A DNA stretch of 64,000 nucleotides, from positions 6,651 through 70,650 of the forward strand of contig QAKK01000038.1 of NCBI GenBank assembly GCA_003343845.1, written 5' to 3'. Below, piece after piece: positions 1 through 8,479 of this stretch. The DNA comes from Oscillospiraceae bacterium. Lineage in GTDB: Bacteria > Bacillota > Clostridia > Oscillospirales > CAG-272. The stretch's first letter is position 1, and the number at the start of each line of letters is the position of its first letter. Below the pieces are notes generated by a model that did no database searches, was not told the DNA's origin, and was given only the letters and a program-made list of their open reading frames with translations. The position numbers and the translations under genes were made by a program.

Positions 1-152
1 CGGGAACAAACGTAAACCGTCTTGGGTGTTCCGTTAACAACAGCCTTGACCTTGCGGATATTCGGCTTCCACATTCTGTTCGTCTTGCGATTCGAGTGGG
101 AAACGTTATGACCGAAGGTTACGCCCTTGTTGCATACGCTGCACTTTGCCAT
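1..152 (-). CDS. rpmB: 50S ribosomal protein L28 (partial)
   Basis: Reading leftward from the ATG at 152, the frame begins MAKCSVCNKGV, then TFGHNVSHSNRKTNRMWKPN, the typical L28 N-terminus with the CxxC zinc-type pair and the NVSHSNRKT signature. It is a structural protein of the large ribosomal subunit. The window edge cuts it after about 50 residues, so the last ten or so are missing. A clean GGAGGTG ribosome-binding site lies upstream of the start, and a consensus promoter sits at 230-258. It appears to be a single-gene unit, as is common for rpmB in Clostridia. Confidence 0.93.
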   Translation of the reverse strand, partial: MAKCSVCNKGVTFGHNVSHSNRKTNRMWKPNIRKVKAVVNGTPKTVYVCS

Positions 153-229
153 GTGAATTACACCTCCATACTAAACTCTTATATCAATTTTTATCATACA
201 AATATAGTTCGCCTGACGCGACAACCGAT

Positions 230-258
230 ATTATAGCATACCGATTGCGAAAATGCAA
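230..258 (-). promoter_or_regulatory. rpmB promoter
   Basis: On the minus strand TTGCAT (258-253) and TATAAT (235-230) are separated by 17 bases, a near-consensus sigma-A promoter about 80 bases upstream of the rpmB start. It also implies that the SGNH hydrolase gene upstream on the same strand (286-972) is a separate unit that could read through into rpmB. Confidence 0.75.
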
Positions 259-285
259 GAGAAAAATGCAATTTTCCAAAAAAGT

Positions 286-972
286 TTATTTGGCGCGTTT
301 TTCGGCGATTTTTGCGACCTGCGGCTCCATCTTCGCCCAGAATGCGTCGGCGATCAGCTGCATGCCGAGGTCGCTCGGGTGATTGAACCTGCCGTGCGTA
401 TCGGCACGCGTGCCGATGTCACCGAGCGGCACCCAGGTGTCGCCGAACTGCTCTGCCACGGCGAATTTCTCCGCATCGAGCACCGGGCGGACATAGAATC
501 CCTCGCCGTGGAAGACGACGGCACTTCCCGCAGGGTCGAGGTAACGGCGCATGTCGGCGTAGGCGTCGGCAAAGCGGCGCGGCGGCGTCTCTGTCGTCTC
601 GTAGTCCTTCGGCACATTGGCACCGAAGAACATCACGATGATGTCCGCGCCGAAGGCGGCGGCATCCGCATGCGCGTCCGAAGGCTTTGCGCCGTTCCAC
701 AGGTTTGCCTCATAGCTGCCGACCTGCGCGATCGCCCATGCGGGATTCGGATCGTAACGGTGGATGCGGTCGAGCAGCAGATGCACATAGTCGTGCGCCT
801 CGTCGGACGCCGCCATGCCGCAGTCGTTCAGCCAGCCCATGGCGGGGCGGGGTGAATGCTTGGTAATGGAGTTGCCCGCGAAAAGAATGCGCAGGCCGCT
901 GTTTTCGTGGATAAACACGCTTTGTCTGACCTGTCCCACGGCGGGGACATCGTTTTTTTGCAGATCTGTCAT
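286..972 (-). CDS. SGNH/GDSL-type hydrolase
   Basis: A 228-residue protein with the SGNH hydrolase landmarks: the nucleophile block FAGNSITKHS with Ser about residue 35, a central block around FFGANVP that stands where GxND usually is, and a C-terminal NHPSDLGM block with the expected catalytic Asp/His. Such enzymes cleave ester bonds of acylated sugars, lipids or polysaccharides. There is no signal peptide, so it should be cytoplasmic; a role in trimming acetyl groups from imported sugars is possible but is inference. It lies between mtaB and rpmB on the same strand, 11 bases after mtaB, and may share its transcript. Confidence 0.75.
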   Translation of the reverse strand: MTDLQKNDVPAVGQVRQSVFIHENSGLRILFAGNSITKHSPRPAMGWLNDCGMAASDEAHDYVHLLLDRIHRYDPNPAWAIAQVGSYEANLWNGAKPSDAHADAAAFGADIIVMFFGANVPKDYETTETPPRRFADAYADMRRYLDPAGSAVVFHGEGFYVRPVLDAEKFAVAEQFGDTWVPLGDIGTRADTHGRFNHPSDLGMQLIADAFWAKMEPQVAKIAEKRAK

Positions 973-983
973 GATGGTTCTCC

Positions 984-2276
984 TTATAAATTGAGGTCGG
1001 CGCGGATATAGCCGTCTTCGATCTTGTCTAACCTGACCTTACGCAACTCGCCGTGCAGATCCGCGTCGGACGCGGCGCGCACCTCGGCAAAGGCGGCGGT
1101 GTGTCCGCTCCACAGCCCGCCGATCTTCTGTTCAAACAGGACAGTCTCGGTCGGGTGCGCTGCGAGAATTTCGGCAAGGCAGTGTGCCGTACTTTCGGCG
1201 GAGAGGGCGATCAGCGCCTGCGAGCGCGCATGCTTGACCTCCTCTGGAATCTGATCCGGCATTTTTGCGGCGGGCGTGCCCGCACGCTTTGAGTATTTGA
1301 ACACATGCGTCGCAAGGAAGCCGACACGGCGGGCAAATTCCATCGTCTCGGCGAAGTCCTCGTCGGTCTCGCCGGGGAAACCGACGATAAAGTCGGTGGT
1401 GAACTGCACACCGGGCAGCGCCGCGCGGGTGTTTTCGATGTTCCGCAGCGCCGTTTCCGCATTGTATTTGCGCCGCATGGCGGCAAGTGTGCGCGATGAG
1501 CCGCTCTGCATGGAGAGGTGAAAATGCGGCGTGAGCTTTCCGACCTTTGCAATGCGGTCGAGAAAGGCGGGGCGCATCAGCGTCGGTTCGAGCGAGCCGA
1601 GACGGATGCGCTCGATGCCGTCGATGCCGTTCACCGCGTCGAGCAGGTCGCACAGGCTCTCGCCCGTGTCCGCGCCGAAGGACGCGGTCTCAATGCCGGT
1701 CAGCACCACCTCGCGCACACCTGCGTCGGTGAGTGCGCGCGCCTCGGCGACGACATCGGCAATTTTCTTGGAGCGGACGTGCCCGCGCGCATCCGGAATC
1801 TTGCAGTAGGCGCAGCGGTTATCACAGCCGTCCTCGATCTTGATGTAGGCGCGGGTGCGCGGCGCATGCAGGATGCGCATGGACTCAAAGTCCGCGCCTG
1901 CAAGCGGGGCGACCTCGATCTTCGGGATCGCCTTGCCGTCGAGCAGCTCGAGTGCGCGTTCCACCGTGCGCAGCTTGTTCTGTGTGCCGCAGACGTAGGC
2001 AACGCCGTCGATGGCGGAGACAGATTCGGGCGATACCTGCGAATAGCAGCCGCAGACCATGATCTTCGTTTCGGGCGACTGCCGCACCAGGCGGCGGATC
2101 AGCTGGCGGCACTTGCGGTCGCCCTCGGCGGTCACGGTGCAGGTGTTGATCACGGCGATGTCGGCGCCCTCCGTCACCGGTGTAAAACCGCGGCGCACCG
2201 CCTCTTCGAGGATGGCTTCGCTCTCGTACTGGCTGACCTTGCAGCCCAGGGTATAGACCGCGAATGTCCGGTGCAT
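984..2276 (-). CDS. mtaB: tRNA t6A37 methylthiotransferase MtaB
   Basis: A 430-residue radical-SAM methylthiotransferase. The N-terminal UPF0004 domain starts FAVYTLGCKVSQYES with its conserved Cys residues (TLGC, INTCTV, VCGCYSQ). The radical-SAM cluster motif CDNRCAYC is near residue 150, and a C-terminal TRAM-like segment follows. GCKVNQ-type N-terminus and overall length fit MtaB, which converts t6A at position 37 of ANN-decoding tRNAs to ms2t6A, rather than MiaB or RimO. An open frame extends ten codons upstream, but AAGGAGG lies seven bases before the ATG at 2276, which decides the start. Confidence 0.9.
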   Translation of the reverse strand: MHRTFAVYTLGCKVSQYESEAILEEAVRRGFTPVTEGADIAVINTCTVTAEGDRKCRQLIRRLVRQSPETKIMVCGCYSQVSPESVSAIDGVAYVCGTQNKLRTVERALELLDGKAIPKIEVAPLAGADFESMRILHAPRTRAYIKIEDGCDNRCAYCKIPDARGHVRSKKIADVVAEARALTDAGVREVVLTGIETASFGADTGESLCDLLDAVNGIDGIERIRLGSLEPTLMRPAFLDRIAKVGKLTPHFHLSMQSGSSRTLAAMRRKYNAETALRNIENTRAALPGVQFTTDFIVGFPGETDEDFAETMEFARRVGFLATHVFKYSKRAGTPAAKMPDQIPEEVKHARSQALIALSAESTAHCLAEILAAHPTETVLFEQKIGGLWSGHTAAFAEVRAASDADLHGELRKVRLDKIEDGYIRADLNL

Positions 2277-2386
2277 GAGACCGCCTCCTTTTCGATGCAA
2301 CATCAAACCACTTTATCATACCACACTTTTTTCGCCGCGTAAATAGAAAAATGTTTGTTTTGACATATGAAAATCCGCAAAACGGC

Positions 2387-2416
2387 TTGCAAAAGGGTGG
2401 GCTGCGGTGGTATAAT
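2387..2416 (+). promoter_or_regulatory. upp promoter
   Basis: TTGCAA and TATAAT separated by 18 bases, about 40 bases before the upp start and divergent from mtaB. It probably drives upp and the downstream rluA-like and cyclophilin genes, which follow with gaps of 3 and 12 bases up to the terminator at 4580. Confidence 0.75.
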
Positions 2417-2457
2417 AACATGAAAATGAAATAGCCGAAAGGCGGACTGGAGACACA

Positions 2458-3087
2458 ATGAGTAAATTACATGTATTCGATCATCCCCTGATCGCGCATA
2501 AGCTGTCGATTATGCGCCAGACCAAGACCGGTTCCAAGGACTTCCGCGAACTGCTCAACGAGATCGCGATGCTGATGGGCTACGAGATCACGCGCGACCT
2601 GCCGGTTGAGGACTACGAGATCGAGACCCCCCTCGAGAAGATGGCGGGCAAGCGCATCTCCGGCAAGAAGCTGGCGATCGTGCCGATCCTGCGTGCAGGC
2701 CTCGGCATGGTGGACGGTCTGCTCACCCTCGTGCCCGTTGCCAAGGTCGGTCACATCGGTCTGTACCGCGACCCCGAGACGCACACACCGGTCGAATACT
2801 ACTGCAAGCTGCCCGAGGATATTGAGAACCGCATTGTCATCCTGGTTGACCCCATGCTGGCAACCGGCGGCAGCGCGATCGACGCGATCAATATGCTCAA
2901 GAAGCGCGGCGTCTCCAACATCCGTTTCATGTGTCTCGTTGCTGCACCCGAGGGTGTTGCCGCACTCCAGGCGGCGCATCCCGACGTGGATATTTTCACG
3001 GCTGCGCTGGATCGCCAGCTCAATGAGCACAAGTACATTCTCCCGGGTCTCGGCGACGCGGGCGACCGCATTTTCGGCACGAAGTAA
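2458..3087 (+). CDS. upp: uracil phosphoribosyltransferase
   Basis: A 209-residue protein matching Upp along its whole length: N-terminal HPLIAHKLSIMRQTKTGSK, the central LRAGLGMVDG loop, the PRPP-binding motif VDPMLATGGSA at about residues 130-140, and the C-terminal GLGDAGDRIFGTK. It makes UMP from uracil and PRPP in pyrimidine salvage. First gene of a short unit with an RluA-type pseudouridine synthase (three bases downstream) and a cyclophilin. Confidence 0.97.
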   Translation: MSKLHVFDHPLIAHKLSIMRQTKTGSKDFRELLNEIAMLMGYEITRDLPVEDYEIETPLEKMAGKRISGKKLAIVPILRAGLGMVDGLLTLVPVAKVGHIGLYRDPETHTPVEYYCKLPEDIENRIVILVDPMLATGGSAIDAINMLKKRGVSNIRFMCLVAAPEGVAALQAAHPDVDIFTAALDRQLNEHKYILPGLGDAGDRIFGTK

Positions 3088-3090
3088 GCC

Positions 3091-4065
3091 ATGCGCATCC
3101 TGACCGTCGGGCAGAACGACGCGGGGCAGCGGCTGGATAAGTTCCTGCAAAAGGCGCTCTACGGCATGCCGCAATCGCTGATGTACCGGCTGATCCGACA
3201 GAAAAAGATCAAGGTCAACCGCAAGCGCGCCGAGGGCGGGCAGATGCTCTCCGAGGGCGATACGGTGCAGCTGTTTATCGCCGAAGATTTCTTCACGGGC
3301 GGTGAACGAAAGGGCAGCGAGAGCGAGCTCTCCCGCGTGCACCCGAACCTTGACATTGTGTATGAGGATGCAAACATCCTGCTGCTCAACAAGCGCCCGG
3401 GCGTGCTGGTGCATGACGACGCCGAGGGGCAGAGCGACACGCTCCTGCTCCATGCCAAGGCGTATCTCTATCAGAAGGGTGAGTACGATCCCGCTGCGGA
3501 GCAGTCCTTTGCGCCCGCGCTCTGCAACCGCATCGACCGCAATACGGGCGGCGTGGTGATCCTTGCAAAGAATGCCGAGGCGCTGCGCGTGATGAACGAA
3601 AAGATCCGGAACGGCGAGGTCTCGAAATTCTATCTGGCGGCGGTGCACGGCATCCTGCGGAAAAAGAGCGACACGCTCCTTGCCTGGCTGAAGAAGAACC
3701 CAGCCACCAATACCGTGAAGATCTACACAGCGTCGGATAAACCGCGCGATGCCAAGCGCATCGCCACGCGCTACCGTGTTCTCGCGGAGAAAAACGGCGA
3801 TTCGCTCATCGAGGTCGAGCTGCTCACAGGCAGGACGCATCAGATCCGCGCACAGTTTGCCGAGATCGGGCATCCCCTGCTCGGCGACGGCAAGTACGGC
3901 GTCAACCGCGACGATCGGCGGCGCGGATATAAGTTTCAGGCACTCTATGCCTACCGTCTGCGCTTTGATTTTGCGGACACGACGGGGGCGCTCGGCTACC
4001 TTTGCGGTAAAGAATACAGGCTTCCCGAGGGGGCTGTCTGGTTTGTCCCCGATTTTATGGAATGA
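3091..4065 (+). CDS. RluA-family pseudouridine synthase
   Basis: A 324-residue protein with an N-terminal S4 RNA-binding domain (roughly residues 1-70, with the QKKIKVNRKRAEGG stretch) followed by the RluA catalytic domain. The active-site motif is NRIDRNTGG, where the Asp near residue 149 is the catalytic residue, and the C-terminal GRTHQIRAQFAEIGHPLLGD motif is complete. Members isomerise uridines in 23S rRNA (RluC/RluD type); the target cannot be chosen from sequence alone, though the S4 domain and HRLDxxTSG-like motif fit the RluC/D group. It sits between upp and the cyclophilin gene. Confidence 0.9.
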   Translation: MRILTVGQNDAGQRLDKFLQKALYGMPQSLMYRLIRQKKIKVNRKRAEGGQMLSEGDTVQLFIAEDFFTGGERKGSESELSRVHPNLDIVYEDANILLLNKRPGVLVHDDAEGQSDTLLLHAKAYLYQKGEYDPAAEQSFAPALCNRIDRNTGGVVILAKNAEALRVMNEKIRNGEVSKFYLAAVHGILRKKSDTLLAWLKKNPATNTVKIYTASDKPRDAKRIATRYRVLAEKNGDSLIEVELLTGRTHQIRAQFAEIGHPLLGDGKYGVNRDDRRRGYKFQALYAYRLRFDFADTTGALGYLCGKEYRLPEGAVWFVPDFME

Positions 4066-4077
4066 GAGGTGTTTTGG

Positions 4078-4554
4078 ATGGTACGCATTGAAATGGAGGA
4101 CGGCGGCGTCATCACGATCGCGCTCGATCACGATGCCGCACCGAAAACGGTTGAGAATTTTGAGAAGCTCGTCTCCGAGGGCTTTTATGACGGGCTGATC
4201 TTTCACCGCGTCATCCGCGGCTTTATGATCCAGGGCGGTGACCCCACCGGCACCGGCATGGGCGGCGCGGATGAGAACATCGTCGGCGAGTTTGCGCTCA
4301 ACGGGCATCCCAATCCGATCAGTCACAAGCGCGGCGTGATCTCCATGGCGCGTGCGCAGGACTTCAATTCTGCGTCCTCGCAGTTCTTTATCGTGCATGA
4401 GGATGCGCCGTATCTGGATGAGCAGTATGCCGCATTCGGGCATGTCGTGGACGGCATGGACGTGGTGGACGAGATCGCCAATGTCCCCACCGGGTACATG
4501 GATCGTCCCCGCACCGATATGCGCATGAAAAAGGTCACCCTTGTGGAAGACTGA
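4078..4554 (+). CDS. cyclophilin-type peptidyl-prolyl isomerase
   Basis: About 158 residues spanning a single cyclophilin domain. Visible family motifs are FHRVIRGFMIQGGDPTGTGMGG and the SASSQFFIVHEDAPYLDEQY region with AFGHVVDGMDVVD. It catalyses cis-trans isomerisation of prolyl bonds. No signal peptide, so a cytoplasmic PpiB-type enzyme. A GTG nine bases upstream is in frame, but GAGGT sits about eight bases before the ATG at 4078, which I take as the start. Last gene of the upp unit; a strong terminator follows. Confidence 0.93.
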   Translation: MVRIEMEDGGVITIALDHDAAPKTVENFEKLVSEGFYDGLIFHRVIRGFMIQGGDPTGTGMGGADENIVGEFALNGHPNPISHKRGVISMARAQDFNSASSQFFIVHEDAPYLDEQYAAFGHVVDGMDVVDEIANVPTGYMDRPRTDMRMKKVTLVED

Positions 4555-4579
4555 TTGTAAAAAATATCATTTTTCGATG

Positions 4580-4616
4580 CATCCGAACGGAGAAACCCCG
4601 TTCGGGTGTATTTTTT
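4580..4616 (+). terminator. rho-independent terminator after cyclophilin gene
   Basis: An 11-bp stem (CATCCGAACGG with CCGTTCGGGTG) and a run of six T follow the cyclophilin stop by about 25 bases. Confidence 0.85.
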
Positions 4617-4683
4617 GTATTCTGACGCTTTTCGTTAGATTGCGCGATACCTGCAAGAAAACGGAAGATAACGGAAAATCCCC

Positions 4684-4713
4684 TTGTATGCCCCGGATTA
4701 CCTATGGTATAAT
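4684..4713 (+). promoter_or_regulatory. promoter of S51 peptidase gene
   Basis: TTGTAT, 18 bases, TATAAT, ending about 30 bases before the start at 4747. It may also serve the accessory genes that follow, since no terminator is visible before 5479. Confidence 0.7.
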
Positions 4714-4746
4714 ATAGGCAAATCGGAAATACAGGGGGATTCTTTC

Positions 4747-5427
4747 ATGAAACTGTTTTTGAGCGGCGGTGCGGCGGACGGCAATCCGGGCTACCACGGA
4801 TTTTTGGAGGCGGTCGATCGCACAAAGCCGATCCTTTATATTTGTTTTGCAGTGGCGCCGCGCAACCGCGTTGCCCGCTATGCGGACTTTGCCGCGCGCA
4901 TGGCGCGGGAAGGCGTGCTTTCCACGCGGCTCTGTGACAGCGCCGCATGGCTCGGTGAGGCGGATCTCAGCGCGTTCGGCGGCATCTTTTGCAGCGGCGG
5001 CAACACCTATCGTCTCCTGAAAAGCCTTCGGGAGCATGGCGGCATCGAGAATATCAAAGCCTATCTCGCCGCCGGCGGCGTCTGGTACGGCAGCAGCGCG
5101 GGCGCGGTCGTGTGCGGCGCGGACATTCAGCCGATCTGCTATATGGACCCGAATACGGTCGCGCTGCGCGACACGCGCGGGCTGAACCTCATCGGCGGGT
5201 GGTCGACGGTGGCGCATTACAATTCCTCTGCCGAGCCGGAGGTCAACGAAGAGTTCAACGCGGCGGTCGCCGAGCTTGCCAAGGATTATCCGAAACTGCT
5301 GGGGCTGCCCGAGGCAACGAGCGTGGTGGTCGAGGACGGCAGAAAGTATATCTGCGGCGCACCCTGCCCGGTCTTTGAGGGCGGCGTGCAGACCCGCATT
5401 CTCGCCGATGGCGAGGCGTTCGATTAA
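4747..5427 (+). CDS. S51 (peptidase E-like) family protein
   Basis: A 226-residue class-I glutamine-amidotransferase-like protein. The nucleophile elbow WYGSSAGAVV carries the Ser of peptidase family S51 (aspartyl dipeptidase PepE and cyanophycinase) rather than the Cys of amidotransferases. The N-terminal MKLFLSGGAADG strand and GGNTYRLLKSL also match this family. It probably cleaves a small peptide or isopeptide in the cytoplasm; substrate unknown. The start at 4747 is chosen because AGGGGG lies eight bases upstream; a longer frame begins inside the promoter. It is the last gene of clearly core-like composition before the accessory island. Confidence 0.8.
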   Translation: MKLFLSGGAADGNPGYHGFLEAVDRTKPILYICFAVAPRNRVARYADFAARMAREGVLSTRLCDSAAWLGEADLSAFGGIFCSGGNTYRLLKSLREHGGIENIKAYLAAGGVWYGSSAGAVVCGADIQPICYMDPNTVALRDTRGLNLIGGWSTVAHYNSSAEPEVNEEFNAAVAELAKDYPKLLGLPEATSVVVEDGRKYICGAPCPVFEGGVQTRILADGEAFD

Positions 5428-5478
5428 CGCAGAAAAGGCGGCTTCCGCCGCGCGGGACACTGATGGAGAAAACAAACG

Positions 5479-6141
5479 ATGAATGAGATATATGCTTACA
5501 ACGAGTATCTGCGGCAGGAATACGAGCGGACGCATGATATATCCGTCTTGGAAAAATACATCGTTTCCGAGACGGTTTGCCCGATTGGAGACTATGAGAA
5601 TGCAAAGAAGCTGATCCGGGCGCATTACCGTGAGCAAACCAACAGCACGCTGCTGATCATCGGTGCGCATCTTGCGCAATATTGGGGTGCCGATCACAAT
5701 GATTTTCTGGATATTCTGAATGCCATGTATGATTATCTTCCGGCAGAAGAACAAGCGATCATCAGCTATCTGCGGGCGGAAGAGATGCTCAGGGATTATG
5801 ATTTTGACTACAAAAACTCTGCCGCGTATAAACAGCATTTGATAGACTCTGTGTCAAAATCAGATTTTCCGTTTGTATATAATCGTGAAAAACTGGCGGA
5901 GGTATCTCCCCCAAAGCAGGCAGCGGCATTGCTTCGGGAAGCGATTGCCTATACGGATGTGTCCGTTGCGCTTGAAGAATATACTCCGGATGCGTACTTC
6001 TGTGAACCGAAAGCATTTATTGATGAACTCATTTTGGGAACACAGGTGCCATACGACAGATTGAGAGAATTGCGTGAGAAGCTTGAACGTGTCGAGCAAT
6101 CCTGCCCGCAGCAAGGATTACGGAGAAAGGATGAACCATGA
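5479..6141 (+). CDS. hypothetical protein, helical
   Basis: A 220-residue soluble protein I do not recognise. It is rich in predicted helix, with segments such as YNEYLRQEYERT, YENAKKLIRAHYRE and YDRLRELREKLERVEQ that would suit a TPR-like or all-alpha fold; there are no membrane segments and no catalytic motif. It opens an accessory stretch with lower GC and more rare-looking codons than the flanking genes. Its stop overlaps the start of the next gene by four bases (ATGA), so the two are translationally coupled. A place in a row of immunity-type genes is plausible from context only. Confidence 0.7.
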   Translation: MNEIYAYNEYLRQEYERTHDISVLEKYIVSETVCPIGDYENAKKLIRAHYREQTNSTLLIIGAHLAQYWGADHNDFLDILNAMYDYLPAEEQAIISYLRAEEMLRDYDFDYKNSAAYKQHLIDSVSKSDFPFVYNREKLAEVSPPKQAAALLREAIAYTDVSVALEEYTPDAYFCEPKAFIDELILGTQVPYDRLRELREKLERVEQSCPQQGLRRKDEP

Positions 6142-6662
6142 TCAAACGTTATTATATTGACGCCTTGAACAAACGTCTTCCGTACACCAAATTCATTGAT
6201 TATATGGTTGCCCATAGCGACGCGTTCTCGGTTGTGTACTTTAAGTATCATGATTCCGAGCGGACGAAAAAGTCCACGCGGGAGATGAAAAAACAGCTTG
6301 AACCGTATAAACTGTTCTCCTGCAATGTCGACAAGTGGCCGGGCACGAAGACGGAAAACGAATTCGGGCATATTTACAGGTTGGCTGTTTACAGATGCGA
6401 TGAAGCTGTTGCAGACATCCTGAAAACGGTTGACCATCTGTATGCGTGGAATTATCCCGCCTTTCCGATGGATCTGGCGTTTTACCGGGACGGATACGCA
6501 TGGTTTTCATCCTGCGCCCATGAATGGCTGATGTGGTTTTATACAAACGATGCACTTGCCGTGGAGGCGCTGACTGCACAGGGGCTGTCCGTAGAAGAAG
6601 ACGGAGAGAAAGACATTGAAAAAATGTTTCTTCTGCCCGCCGCTGCCGCAAAAAAGCTTTGA
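6138..6662 (+). CDS. hypothetical protein
   Basis: A 174-residue soluble protein of unknown function, coupled to the preceding gene by an ATGA overlap. Aromatic residues are frequent (DYMVAHSDAFSVVYFKYHDS, YAWFSSCAHEWLMWFYTND), and the end of the chain is acidic. No recognised motif, no signal peptide. The compact alpha/beta-looking sequence and the company of other orphan small genes are typical of immunity-like proteins in Firmicutes, but no toxin gene is next to it, so this is inference. Confidence 0.68.
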   Translation: MIKRYYIDALNKRLPYTKFIDYMVAHSDAFSVVYFKYHDSERTKKSTREMKKQLEPYKLFSCNVDKWPGTKTENEFGHIYRLAVYRCDEAVADILKTVDHLYAWNYPAFPMDLAFYRDGYAWFSSCAHEWLMWFYTNDALAVEALTAQGLSVEEDGEKDIEKMFLLPAAAAKKL

Positions 6663-6689
6663 TATAAGCGGAAGAAAAGGCTGAAAAGT

Positions 6690-7148
6690 ATGATAGATAA
6701 AGTTCTCTCTGTATATGAGAATGTTGATTCCGCACGCATCATTATTTGTCCGTGCAGTCAATTTGCAGATAAAGGCGGCTTTTATGAAACTCCGCTTGTG
6801 CGTATCATCCCGGTTCCTTATGCGGATGAGCAGCTTGCCGAGGCGATTGCCGAAGGGTTTCAGAATTGCAATCGGGTATTGGATGTGAACGAAGACGAAT
6901 GGGACAAAAAACCGCTATATCGCGCGTTCGGCGTAAAAAGCTTGCGAGGGCAACTGCGGCATAATAAGCTTGTCGATGTCAGGATAACCGACACGCAGAT
7001 TGAAATTTTCGGCGGTGTCCCGGAAGGCGGTGGGTATTCCTTTTTCTGCCGCCGTGGTCTTTACAGCTATCTTCCACTTGATGCAGACGGGATAACCATA
7101 GCAGCAACCGTGCGTGAGCTGCTCGAAAAAGTCAAACCGCATAAATAA
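6690..7148 (+). CDS. hypothetical protein
   Basis: A 152-residue soluble protein without a recognised motif. Sequence such as FADKGGFYETPLVRIIPVPY and FGVKSLRGQLRHNKLVDVRI suggests a mixed alpha/beta fold. The start ATG at 6690 is 27 bases after the previous stop and preceded by GGAAGAAAAGG. It belongs to the run of same-strand orphan genes at 5.5-9.4 kb. Function unknown. Confidence 0.68.
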   Translation: MIDKVLSVYENVDSARIIICPCSQFADKGGFYETPLVRIIPVPYADEQLAEAIAEGFQNCNRVLDVNEDEWDKKPLYRAFGVKSLRGQLRHNKLVDVRITDTQIEIFGGVPEGGGYSFFCRRGLYSYLPLDADGITIAATVRELLEKVKPHK

Positions 7149-7193
7149 TGAATCGGAACATGCAAACACAAGACGAATGCTTGGAGGATAAAA

Positions 7194-7487
7194 ATGACAA
7201 AAACCGTATTGGCAACAATAAAATTTATAGATCCGCTGCGCGGGCAGAAATTCATTGTCCCCTCAAATGCAAAATATGGTCCTATCATTCGATTTTCTGA
7301 CCAGAAGTTATCTGATGAAGGATCATGGAGTGCAATTCTTGTGTTCAAAAAGAGAAATCCGGACGGCAGCATTTTGGCAGAGCTTTCATATCTGAGCGAA
7401 TTGGCGCCGGTCGAGCACCTTGTGTCCGGCAATACATTTGAACTTTTTGAGGGACCGCACAAAGTCGCGCAGGGCGTTATTTTATAG
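7194..7487 (+). CDS. EF-Tu C-terminal-domain-like small protein
   Basis: A 97-residue protein. The pattern ATIKFIDPLRGQKFIVPSNA, then GPIIRFSD, SWSAILVF and finally NTFELFEGPHKVAQGVI resembles the beta-barrel domain III of elongation factor Tu, where the corresponding strands read like FxLREGxxxxGxGxV. It lacks the GTPase domain, so it cannot act as an elongation factor. Stand-alone copies of this barrel occur among accessory genes; a role in binding a toxin or translation factor is speculation. GGAGG is seven bases before the ATG at 7194. Confidence 0.6.
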   Translation: MTKTVLATIKFIDPLRGQKFIVPSNAKYGPIIRFSDQKLSDEGSWSAILVFKKRNPDGSILAELSYLSELAPVEHLVSGNTFELFEGPHKVAQGVIL

Positions 7488-7533
7488 CCATGCGGTTTGT
7501 TTGTGTACAGTCGCAAAAATAAAAAGAGCGAGG

Positions 7534-8070
7534 ATGAGCGTAGTGATCAATTTTCTGTGCGGAGATTACTATTTGTACGTGTCAGAATATGATTCTGAAA
7601 ATGAAATGTTAGAAAAACTGCGCGGAAAGAATGATTCTATCATTTTGAAGAAGTCCGAGCATGTGCTGAACAGCTATATGATTAACGGCTGTTGCGAAAT
7701 GGACGGTAAATCAATCGGGATAGGAATTCTATCGTCTGATCCGGAAGTGGCACCAACCGTTTCATTTGACCCGTTTGGTTTTCTGTATATTCAAAACGGA
7801 CAGATTTTTTCAGTTGTTGATTTGAATCAGAAAGTAACGGTTTTTGAGCATCAGGCGATGTGCGATGTGTTCTTTTTCAAGGTGTTCCCCAAAGCTATAC
7901 TGTTGGTTGAAGAAATCCAAATCGAATTGCTCTCCCGCACAGGAGACTGTATTCGTTCCTATGCGTTTGATGATGTTTTGGAAGATTATCAGATAATTGG
8001 AACAAATTTACATTATAAAACGCAGTCAAATACAGGAACCGTAGACTTAAAAGAGTTCGGGTTGCTTTAA
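7534..8070 (+). CDS. hypothetical protein, beta-rich
   Basis: A 178-residue protein of unknown function. It is beta-strand rich (NFLCGDYYLYVSEYDS, GFLYIQNGQIFSVVDLNQKV, LLSRTGDCIRSYAFDDVLED), which would suit a small propeller-like or WD-type sensor fold, but I see no defining repeat. The open frame extends upstream to 7420, overlapping the previous gene; the ATG at 7534 follows AGAGCGAGG and is preferred. GC is clearly lower than in the core genes. Confidence 0.62.
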   Translation: MSVVINFLCGDYYLYVSEYDSENEMLEKLRGKNDSIILKKSEHVLNSYMINGCCEMDGKSIGIGILSSDPEVAPTVSFDPFGFLYIQNGQIFSVVDLNQKVTVFEHQAMCDVFFFKVFPKAILLVEEIQIELLSRTGDCIRSYAFDDVLEDYQIIGTNLHYKTQSNTGTVDLKEFGLL

Positions 8071-8135
8071 CAGCAGACAACCAAGGCAGAATCAATAGTA
8101 CGAGTAGACGACGATATACCGGAGGTGAAAGCGGA

Positions 8136-8456
8136 ATGACACAGACGGAAAGCTGCAATTGCGCCGCAGTGGATGATGAAAAAATCGACACATGGCAGAA
8201 ATTTAAGAAAGCAAAAGAATACTTTGAAGCGCAGGTAAAGCAGGGGATTTTTGAAGAAGAAAAAGTCGCCGAGCCCTATTATACATGGGAAGCCAATCTA
8301 TGGAAAGGCGAATGGGGATCGACGAAATGGTATGCTACAAAATGGTACAAATGCCGCGTATGTGGTTGCCTATGGGAATTTGAATACCCTGATTTTCCGT
8401 CTTGCGGCTTTATTCGAAAATTTGAAGACGGAAAATATGTACCGAGAGGGTATTGA
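8136..8456 (+). CDS. small protein with CxxC pair
   Basis: A 106-residue protein with many Trp and Tyr (YYTWEANLWKGEWGSTKWYA) and a KCRVCGCLWEF segment that could form half of a zinc-binding ribbon, with a further Cys in FPSCGF and two more in the N-terminal SCNCAA. Function unknown. GGAGGTG is nine bases before the ATG at 8136. It ends at 8456, immediately before the membrane-protein gene. Confidence 0.65.
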   Translation: MTQTESCNCAAVDDEKIDTWQKFKKAKEYFEAQVKQGIFEEEKVAEPYYTWEANLWKGEWGSTKWYATKWYKCRVCGCLWEFEYPDFPSCGFIRKFEDGKYVPRGY

Positions 8457-8479
8457 AAGCAACGGGAGATCAACATGCT

